Shown one piece after another: positions 57,647 through 64,000 of a stretch of DNA of 64,000 nt. Each line of letters begins with the position of its first letter. Position 1 is the first letter of the stretch. The translations under genes were made by a program, and so were the position numbers. Source of the DNA: Trichomonas vaginalis G3 (taxonomy: Eukaryota; Parabasalia; Trichomonadida; Trichomonadidae); the NCBI RefSeq assembly GCF_026262505.1, contig NC_067203.1, positions 21,495,411 to 21,559,410 of the forward strand. The letters run 5' to 3'. The notes under the pieces were generated by a model, which was given only the letters and a program-made list of their open reading frames with translations, searched no databases and had not been told where the DNA came from.

Positions 57647-58836
57647 GTTTGATTGAAGAACGAATGATATTGATTCATTTTGTCGTGGATATTATAGTCC
57701 TTTTGAATGAAATATTTATTTCCACAATCTACAAAACGGATTACACGTGATAAATCCTCAATTACTTCAGAACTGTTTTTATACTGATGATTTTCAGCCT
57801 TGCGTCTAATATCTGTTATCAAGAATGAATCATCAAGTTTTATATCAAATGTTATTTTTGGCTTACGTAATAAAGGTAAAACGTATTCATCATAATATTC
57901 CTTTTGGTATAGTTTTAGAATCTTCACTAAAACAAATGGAGAAGTCATTAAATGTGCATATCTACTACGTGCTTTTTCAAAATTACTTTTAGCATTTTCA
58001 GTTAAATTGCAGAAGTTATAAACGTTATCGTAGGCTTCATTAATTAAATGATTAGGTAACGAATTAATTGCTTGAAACAGTGTGAATAATGTAACTTCTT
58101 TTTCTAAATTCATGTTTCCACCGTCATTATGTACTTCAAAATCACAGATGCCATCAACTATGCTCTGGGCAAGTTTATCGTCAATGTTTACATCTTTGTT
58201 TTCATTCATTATACTCTTTATTTCTTCATTCTTCTGTTCAACTCTTACCTTAATATTCAAATCATTTAATATATCATTCACTGTTCTGGTTAATGTTGAA
58301 TCATAACTTCCACGAATGAATGAGTATGTATTGATTGGTTCTGTTGCATTCTTGCGAACTCTTGAATCAGCCATAACTACTAAAGAACGCTTTGAATCAT
58401 CCATAGAAGTCATTATATCAATATCATAATCATTGCAGGAATAGCATTTAATCATTCTGTTCGAAACTGCATAGAAGAAATTAGTGTTGCAATAAATGTG
58501 AAGACCTCCTGAAGCGGTTTTAACAATAACATCTTTATCCGAAAGTTTTGATAGAATGTCTTTTCTAACTGTTTCTTTAAGTTCATCATTGTACGATTTA
58601 TTGATATCAATATCTATAATCGTTAAATTTGAAATTTTATTTACTAATAAAGCTGTACCAGTTTTCCTTCCTCTTCCTCCATCGTGTTTGAGGTAGTTAT
58701 GTAAATCAATCTTGTTTTCACCAATTCTTTCGTTGAGGGTTTTAGTTTCTGCCACAACTAATTCCTCAGCTAATGAATCAATAACTTGTTCATCAGAAAT
58801 GATAAAGTTACTGTTGTTGTTGTTTGTTGCTGTCAT
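57643..58836 (-). CDS. archaeo-eukaryotic-type primase (PrimPol-like) of Maverick C
   Basis: 397 aa, unbroken. NLTIIDIDINKSYND is the metal-binding DxD motif, VIVKTASGGLHIYCN the SxH motif, and SMDDSKRSLVVMADSRVRK the third block; these mark the AEP superfamily. Residues 200-397 are helical (linker and PriCT-like). It sits directly upstream of the SF3 helicase, the usual partner in virophage and plasmid replication proteins. Start behind TTTTTTTATTCCTATATAA. Confidence 0.82.
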   Translation of the reverse strand: MTATNNNNSNFIISDEQVIDSLAEELVVAETKTLNERIGENKIDLHNYLKHDGGRGRKTGTALLVNKISNLTIIDIDINKSYNDELKETVRKDILSKLSDKDVIVKTASGGLHIYCNTNFFYAVSNRMIKCYSCNDYDIDIMTSMDDSKRSLVVMADSRVRKNATEPINTYSFIRGSYDSTLTRTVNDILNDLNIKVRVEQKNEEIKSIMNENKDVNIDDKLAQSIVDGICDFEVHNDGGNMNLEKEVTLFTLFQAINSLPNHLINEAYDNVYNFCNLTENAKSNFEKARSRYAHLMTSPFVLVKILKLYQKEYYDEYVLPLLRKPKITFDIKLDDSFLITDIRRKAENHQYKNSSEVIEDLSRVIRFVDCGNKYFIQKDYNIHDKMNQYHSFFNQT

Positions 58837-59033
58837 TTATATAGGAATAAAAAAATAAAAATAATTTTAAAACTAACTTTATTTTTGGGTCATTTACACT
58901 CATTTACGATGAAGTCATGACAAATCATTTCCTGTGTTGTTGTCAAAATGTCATGAGGTTAGAAATGAGGTTAGATCTAACCATCTACCCTAAAAATTAT
59001 TTTTGGTGAATTCAATAAAAATAAATGGTTCAT
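58837..59033. other. spacer with partial copies of the B/C-shared repeat
   Basis: TTTCCTGTGTTGTTGTCAAA at about 58927-58956, then GGTTAGATCTAACCATCTA, and the conserved KilA-N 3' flank ATGGTTCATTTACTCACAAT. Confidence 0.75.
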
Positions 59034-59699
59034 TTACTCACAATATTTTTGTACAAAACAACCCCAAGCTTTTAACTTCTTTTCTGCAGCTTCTAATGCT
59101 ATCTTAGCGAGTTCATATTCTCTAAATTCTCTCTTTAAATTTTCTTGTTCCCATTGGTCTAGTTCGAATGGAGAATCTCTATAACCATAACATAACTCAC
59201 GTTCATGTTCTAATTGTTTTTCGCACATTTTTCTAACTTCTTCTTCAAACAAAGGTTTAGCATTCTCTACTGTATCTTCAAGTTCTTCTTCATCTAATTT
59301 CTCATGAACTTTCTTGTCTATGGAGTCCATAATATCTTTGACATAAAATGCATACTTTACAGAGCACCATTCAGCAACAAAATGAACGAGGTCAGGATGT
59401 ATGTAAATACCTTTGAATTCATTTATAACACCCTTTGTAAGCTCATAAAATGCTTGTTTTGAGGTCGAGCCACTTTTGGCTCCACCGTATTCGTTCATCC
59501 AAAACTCAAGAATTTCCTGCATTTTAGTACTATTGAGAAATCTGTTTAAATGGTTTAACTTTCCTGCTTCTCTTGCCATCTTTGTTGCATTAATGTAACC
59601 ATCCTTGTCTCTACGTAAGACTTCAATACCGTTATAAGTGCCTTTTGTGAATGTTTCGCCATTAGATTTGTTAGTGAATGTTTTTGCTTCGACTGACAT
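59034..59699 (-). CDS. KilA-N protein of Maverick C, 221 aa
   Basis: Start set at 59699 (MSVEAKTFTNKSNGETF), behind the shared leader. KilA-N core: DGYINATKMAREAGKLNHLN, then FKGIYIHPDLVHFVAEWCSV and KYAFYVKDIMDSI; the charged helical C-terminus is nearly the same as in B's gene at 20241. The segment GGAKSGSTSKQAFYELTKGV shows the site without the palindromic element. Because it sits in a different Maverick lineage, recent transfer of the cassette is likely. Confidence 0.87.
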   Translation of the reverse strand: MSVEAKTFTNKSNGETFTKGTYNGIEVLRRDKDGYINATKMAREAGKLNHLNRFLNSTKMQEILEFWMNEYGGAKSGSTSKQAFYELTKGVINEFKGIYIHPDLVHFVAEWCSVKYAFYVKDIMDSIDKKVHEKLDEEELEDTVENAKPLFEEEVRKMCEKQLEHERELCYGYRDSPFELDQWEQENLKREFREYELAKIALEAAEKKLKAWGCFVQKYCE

Positions 59700-59730
59700 T
59701 TCTGTTCTTACATACAAAATAAAAAAATAA
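59697..59730 (-). promoter_or_regulatory. conserved leader of KilA-N genes, copy 4
   Basis: Minus strand TTTTGTATGTAAGAACAGAA precedes the ATG at 59699, identical to the copy at 17596. Confidence 0.75.
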
Positions 59731-59800
59731 AAATAATTTTAAAACTAACTTTATATTTGGGTCATTTACACTCATTCCGATGAAGTCATGACAAATCATT

Positions 59801-59924
59801 TCCTGTGTTGTTGTCAAAATGTCATGTTGTCACACTTTTTCAGAGAAGTTAAATGACCTGGTAGCACATGGTAACATGGTAGCACCTTCAGTTCTTCAAA
59901 AATAAGTCATTATTGAATAACCTG
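59801..59924. repeat. 124-bp inverted repeat, right arm
   Basis: Reverse complement of 56367-56490. The two arms enclose primase, helicase and KilA-N. Confidence 0.92.
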
Positions 59925-59979
59925 TGTTGTTGTCACAAACTTTAGAACGGCATAATTTAAATTTTTATTTTTATCATAA

Positions 59980-60144
59980 ATGGATACCCCACAAGCTCAA
60001 AATTTACCACGAATCATAACAAGGGAGGAAATGATAAAAATGATGCAAGAACATGTTAAAAATAACAAACCACTAAAATTGAGAAAATGTGGTTATGCAG
60101 TAATGATGGAAAGAGAGATGTTGTCAAAGAGGAATAAAAATTAA
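59980..60144 (+). CDS. 54-aa Maverick C protein
   Basis: MDTPQAQNLPRIITREEMIK and on, basic, ending LSKRNKN. Start behind ATTTTTATTTTTATCATAA. The 3' end overlaps the opposing gene by four bases. Function unknown. Confidence 0.5.
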   Translation: MDTPQAQNLPRIITREEMIKMMQEHVKNNKPLKLRKCGYAVMMEREMLSKRNKN

Positions 60145-60428
60145 ATTTGGATTGAGTTTAAAAATTCATCTTTATTAAATTCATCTCTTCCAATCAATTT
60201 ATTTATTCTATTAAATTCTTTTATTTTTGCTTCACTCAGTTTAAGGATTGAACGGTAAGTTTCTAATTTTTCGATTATTTCTTTATCGTTTTCAGTTCCA
60301 TTAGTTTTATGGGCATCAACCCCACCGCATTGTGGCTTCTTTTTGTAATAGCATATTTTTGATTTAATTCTGTTTAGTTTCTTTTTATATTCATCGTCTG
60401 GACTCTTGACTGCTTCGTTGTCACTCAT
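60141..60428 (-). CDS. 95-aa Maverick C protein, highly charged
   Basis: MSDNEAVKSPDDEYKKKLNR: charged helical sequence with ICYYKKKPQCGG in the middle. No family recognised. Directly downstream of the integrase gene on the same strand. Confidence 0.55.
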   Translation of the reverse strand: MSDNEAVKSPDDEYKKKLNRIKSKICYYKKKPQCGGVDAHKTNGTENDKEIIEKLETYRSILKLSEAKIKEFNRINKLIGRDEFNKDEFLNSIQI

Positions 60429-60448
60429 TTCTTACGAAATAAAAAAAA

Positions 60449-61969
60449 TTAAATATTATTTAAATATAATGGAGTAATAAAATAAATCGGAATTTCTATT
60501 AATTTATTGTCAACTTCAACTAATACATTACCGTTAATATATCTAACAAATTCAGCTATTGTGTCAAATCTTCGTCTTCTTTTTGTCATTGATTTATCAG
60601 TTTTTCCATAATCGAGATGAATCAAAACTTTATCCCCTTGTTTAAAATTCATGAGCCCCGAATTAATTTGTTCACGTTTAACATCATTCAACCTTTCCAT
60701 TTGCTTTCTAATATATTCCCATTCTTTTGAAATATCATTTTTCATTTCCACTGGTTTCATGTTTATAGTTCTATGCCATGTATTATTATAATAATATACT
60801 AACTGTTGTATGATGGAGTCATGATTTCCATCCCAGTATATCTGACCGTTAACCCCTAACGCATCTCTAAGAGTTCTCATTACTGCATCAACTATTTTAT
60901 TATGAAATGTATATGGAGAGGATGAAAAGAAAAAATTAATTTGTGGGAAATAATGAGCCATAGCTGCCTGAAATCCTTTATCACCATCACCCCTGATATT
61001 ATCTACTCTTTCATGATCTAGTAAGTATTGTATAGCTCTTCTTGTTTCCTGTTCTGTTTTCCCTTTCACTGGAATGCAATATAAATATCTAGTGTTAATG
61101 TTAATGGCAAATAAATAAGTAACTTTTCCTTTTGAATATTCCAGATGATCGATTTCGTATGAATATGGATATGGAGCAAATGAGGGGCGACTAAATTTTT
61201 CCTTTAACGGTTGAATTTTTGGGTCAATTGGTTTATTTAATATCTTGAAATCCTTTTTAAAATCTTTTTGCTTCTTTAATGTTTGAAATGGATATAATAA
61301 AGTGAATGATGAAGGATTAACTGAAGGAGGAGGCGGTACTGTCGTTGGAGGTTTTGGTGTTGCAGGTGGTTTAATTTTATCTGCTTTGATTTTGGAATTC
61401 ATTCCTTCCTTCATTAATTCTGGATGTATTCTATTCATTTGTTTTAAATATGCTGTATATAAAGGTTTGATATACTTTCCCGCTTCGAGTTTATGTTGAA
61501 GGATGAATTCCAAAAGTTGATCTTCATTTAAAAGTCGGGCTGAATATGGTTTAACTAATGAATCATAAATTAAAGCTTGTGCTTCATTTATGGTCTGAAG
61601 AACCTGGGCGTTTTGTTCCTTTTGTTTTTGTTCCTTTTGCTTTTGCGGCTCAGGATTATATAAATTATATAATTCATCAATATCTTCTTCTGTTAATACT
61701 TTATTTTTGAAATCTTTCAACTGTTTAAGTTGTGATTTAGTTTTTCCCTTTGTATATTCATTATTTTTAATTTTGTCTTTAATTTCAGAAATTATTTTAT
61801 CATGATATTTCAAAACTTCATTTTTATAATATGGATAATAATATTCCATATCATCACCCGTTATAGTGTTATCATATTTTTGGAGATATGATTTTAAATC
61901 ATAATAACTAAGAAAATTTTGATTAAGTACTAAATCATCAATTAAAATTTTTAAATATGTGTTATTCAT
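60449..61969 (-). CDS. Maverick C integrase (retroviral-type)
   Basis: 506 aa, unbroken. Residues 1-215 are helical and charged. From about 265 the catalytic core is clear: YSYEIDHLEYSKGKVTYLFA (first acid), VDNIRGDGDKGFQAAM (second acid), SPYTFHNKIVDAVMRTLRD (third region), and then FKQGDKVLIHLDYG with KRRRRFDTIAEFV as the SH3-like C-terminal domain. A Pro-rich linker lies at about 205-220. It inserts the element into host DNA. Start behind TTATTTTATTTTTATATAA. Confidence 0.9.
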   Translation of the reverse strand: MNNTYLKILIDDLVLNQNFLSYYDLKSYLQKYDNTITGDDMEYYYPYYKNEVLKYHDKIISEIKDKIKNNEYTKGKTKSQLKQLKDFKNKVLTEEDIDELYNLYNPEPQKQKEQKQKEQNAQVLQTINEAQALIYDSLVKPYSARLLNEDQLLEFILQHKLEAGKYIKPLYTAYLKQMNRIHPELMKEGMNSKIKADKIKPPATPKPPTTVPPPPSVNPSSFTLLYPFQTLKKQKDFKKDFKILNKPIDPKIQPLKEKFSRPSFAPYPYSYEIDHLEYSKGKVTYLFAININTRYLYCIPVKGKTEQETRRAIQYLLDHERVDNIRGDGDKGFQAAMAHYFPQINFFFSSSPYTFHNKIVDAVMRTLRDALGVNGQIYWDGNHDSIIQQLVYYYNNTWHRTINMKPVEMKNDISKEWEYIRKQMERLNDVKREQINSGLMNFKQGDKVLIHLDYGKTDKSMTKRRRRFDTIAEFVRYINGNVLVEVDNKLIEIPIYFITPLYLNNI

Positions 61970-62094
61970 TTATATAAAAATAAAATAAATGTTTAAGGGT
62001 GCCCACCTCTTTGAATCATAGTATCAAAACCATTATTAACGGTTCCTTTTGTCTCTTCTGTGGCATTTCATTAAAAATAAAATTTTAAATTGTA

Positions 62095-64000
62095 TTAAAT
62101 AAATGGCATACAACATCCATTTTCACAACATACAGCCTTAGTGTGTGCTCCTGTTAATGCAGTCTTACCGATTGTTAAGCGAGTCATTGACCTGTTTTTA
62201 AGTTGTAAATTAATATTCTGACCATCAAATATCACTTTATCATTTATTATATCCAAATATTTTTTAGGTGTTAATTGCTTATTTTGTCGTAAACTAACAC
62301 CCTTCATTTTTTGTGCAATCTTTTTAAAATCACTTCCATCAATTGAACCGTTGAATGATGTATAACATTTAGGGCATAAAGCAACCATGTTATCACCTTG
62401 TTTCTCAATTGCTAAACCCAATAATTTTTTCTCATGTGCTTTTTCTTCAGCTTTATTCTTTAATTTAGGTTTAAATTTCTCATCAAAACAGAAGAAATCA
62501 AATGGTGCGAATTTGAAAATGTTTTTATCATAAAATTGTTTATCGGTTACAATTGCTTGAAATGCTTGAGTGTTAGGAAGATTTGGGTCGCCAGCAATAG
62601 CCCAATAAGATGAATCAGTATCACCTTCAATGAAATGAAAACGATTAACATCCATGCATTTATACATAAAATCATAAATGAAAACCAAATACCAGTATTT
62701 AGCATTATCTAAAGTGAAGAATGCCTCTTGTAAACATGAATCACATCTATAAAATCTATCTTTGAGCATCAGTTGATACGTATCCTCTCCTATTTCTCTT
62801 ATGTTTTTAAACTTATTTGACATACATGCAACGCGTGCCTTCTGTGCATTCATTATTTTAGTCTTTGCGTAATTTTGTGTATTCATTGCATCGTAACCAT
62901 ATGATCCATTAAGTGAAATCTTGCAAAATAAACTTTTTCCTTTATTTCCTTCTAATTCAGCCTTTTGTCTTTCGTTCATAAATTTGTTCGCAAATTCATT
63001 AAAGCAAGTGTTTTTAGTAAATGTTAAAATTGATTGAATATCATCAATGATAAAATGAAATCTGTCTATTAGATACCATAGATAATAAGAAGAAAATGGT
63101 GGATATTGGTTGTGTGTTGATGCTAACTGAGTTAATTTCCTCTGTTTCTGGTCAACTGGTAGATTGTTTGATTTCATGTAATTATACATAAAACTACCAA
63201 TTGTTTTTTCATCTGTGATAATATCTAAGTTTCTTATTATCGGTAAAAAGTTTATGTAATCATTAATGTATTTTTCATCAATGTGACCCTTTACTTCAGC
63301 CACGAATAAAGTATTTTTCTTCTTAATTATTCCCAGTGTTTTTGCTTTCTTTGTTGCTGTATCACAAATGATAACACCATTCAATCTTCCCGGCATATAC
63401 ATTTTATGGTCAGTATATTGAATGAAATCATGAGGATTAGATGAAAATGATGAAGGATATAATGAATTAAAGTCAACACCAACGAAATGAGTCATAATGT
63501 TGGTGGTGTCCTCATTTGATACAGTTTTAGTTTCTGGATTATATGAAAGTTTATTAATGTGCGTGATTCCTTTAAGATTTACTCTATGTTGAACATTTGA
63601 TAAACCACCAGTAATTCCATTACGGAGAATGTGATAAGCTTCAACTGAATCTAAAGTCATTGGTAAATTATTTTTTAATGCATAATTTCTTAAATTGATT
63701 CTTAAACGTTGAACATCTTCATCTTTATTTGATTTTACGACATTGCAATAACAACACATTAACTGACAATTTTCTTTGGTGTGTGGTTTTTCATTATCGA
63801 TTCTATCCAATGTTGGTTTATTTGCATATGTAAACGCTTTACCACACATTTTGCATTTAGATGAAAGGATTAAATCGTGATAGTATTGAAAATCATCCAT
63901 TGAAACATTATTTTTAGTATCCCTTTCTGCTTTTTCATCTTGTTTCTTATATGATTCAATTTTATATTTCCAATACTTTTTCGTTAATTCAAAACTTGAT
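62095..64000 (-). CDS. Maverick C protein-primed-type DNA polymerase B with an HNH-like insert, partial
   Basis: The frame is open to the window edge, so the N-terminus (with any exonuclease or terminal-protein region) is missing. The palm is unmistakable: FVGVDFNSLYPSSF (motif A), KISLNGSYGYDAMN (motif B) and IEGDTDSSYWAI (motif C). Before it lies an HNH-type module: CKMCGKAF, LDRIDNEKPHTKENCQLMC and CYCNVVKS, with four Cys and the DxxDN...H...N layout. A third Cys pair (CPKC) lies near the C-terminus. It would copy the element. Confidence 0.9.
   Translation of the reverse strand, partial: SSFELTKKYWKYKIESYKKQDEKAERDTKNNVSMDDFQYYHDLILSSKCKMCGKAFTYANKPTLDRIDNEKPHTKENCQLMCCYCNVVKSNKDEDVQRLRINLRNYALKNNLPMTLDSVEAYHILRNGITGGLSNVQHRVNLKGITHINKLSYNPETKTVSNEDTTNIMTHFVGVDFNSLYPSSFSSNPHDFIQYTDHKMYMPGRLNGVIICDTATKKAKTLGIIKKKNTLFVAEVKGHIDEKYINDYINFLPIIRNLDIITDEKTIGSFMYNYMKSNNLPVDQKQRKLTQLASTHNQYPPFSSYYLWYLIDRFHFIIDDIQSILTFTKNTCFNEFANKFMNERQKAELEGNKGKSLFCKISLNGSYGYDAMNTQNYAKTKIMNAQKARVACMSNKFKNIREIGEDTYQLMLKDRFYRCDSCLQEAFFTLDNAKYWYLVFIYDFMYKCMDVNRFHFIEGDTDSSYWAIAGDPNLPNTQAFQAIVTDKQFYDKNIFKFAPFDFFCFDEKFKPKLKNKAEEKAHEKKLLGLAIEKQGDNMVALCPKCYTSFNGSIDGSDFKKIAQKMKGVSLRQNKQLTPKKYLDIINDKVIFDGQNINLQLKNRSMTRLTIGKTALTGAHTKAVCCENGCCMPFI

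Larger units (their letters stand above)
47209..64000. mobile_element. Maverick C (Polinton), left part; runs off the window
   Basis: A second Maverick lineage with two amphipathic peptide genes, major capsid, packaging ATPase, fibre, primase/SF3 helicase, KilA-N, integrase and polymerase B. Gene order and sequences are strongly diverged from Maverick B except for the KilA-N cassette. Integrase, polymerase and capsid look whole; five genes are broken, with roughly ten breaks in all. The left end is approximate and the right end lies outside the window. Confidence 0.88.

Noticed and set aside
61990-62068. Short minus-strand frame MPQKRQKEPLIMV
   Set aside because: Only 16 codons between integrase and polymerase; too short to support.

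Overview
The window looks like a piece of the Trichomonas vaginalis nuclear genome (or a very close trichomonad). It is AT-rich, and apart from breaks the genes read without visible introns. Several gene starts follow the trichomonad initiator TCA(C/T)(A/T)(A/T). There is a bacterial-type NlpC/P60 peptidase of the kind known from T. vaginalis, and most of the DNA is Maverick/Polinton, Mutator-like and other transposons. The species call is an inference; no marker gene is present.

Layout. (1) 1-1082: the tail of Maverick A, with a Dam-type DNA methyltransferase and two stacked terminal-repeat sequences. (2) 1376-3369: a dead DDE transposon whose transposase runs in frame into a ubiquitin-specific-protease (USP) domain. 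(3) 3654-6111: a Mutator-like element (MULE) with 32-bp terminal inverted repeats and a perfect 9-bp target duplication. (4) 6432-30254: Maverick B, present end to end (53-bp terminal repeats, 6-bp target duplication). It carries capsid, minor capsid, packaging ATPase, SF3 helicase, DNA polymerase B, integrase, methyltransferase, a phage-tail-collar-like fibre and several KilA-N genes, many of them broken. (5) 30812-47132: host island with two kinase pseudogenes (one split by a 771-bp MULE-type MITE), a 359-aa basic protein, a 1764-aa coiled-coil protein with a zinc motif, the NlpC/P60 peptidase, a frameshifted E2F/DP-like factor, a 352-aa protein and a 202-aa protein. (6) about 47.2-64.0 kb: Maverick C, from a different Maverick lineage and open at the window edge. 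It has small amphipathic proteins, major capsid, ATPase, fibre, primase plus SF3 helicase, KilA-N, an unbroken integrase and an HNH-containing DNA polymerase B.

How the parts fit. In both Mavericks the virion genes (capsid, penton-like, amphipathic peptides, ATPase, fibre) would build and fill a particle, and polymerase, helicase and integrase would copy and insert the element. The KilA-N genes are the mobile accessory layer. Their cassette, with shared leader, shared 3' flank and shared repeat DNA, is nearly identical between B and C although the cores are strongly diverged. The most unusual signal is in this layer: a GAATTC-centred palindromic element of about 48 bp sits in frame inside a KilA-N gene. 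The same element, with a stretch of KilA-N coding sequence, has been amplified into 86-bp arrays beside it. This resembles the Rickettsia palindromic elements, but in a eukaryotic virus-like transposon.
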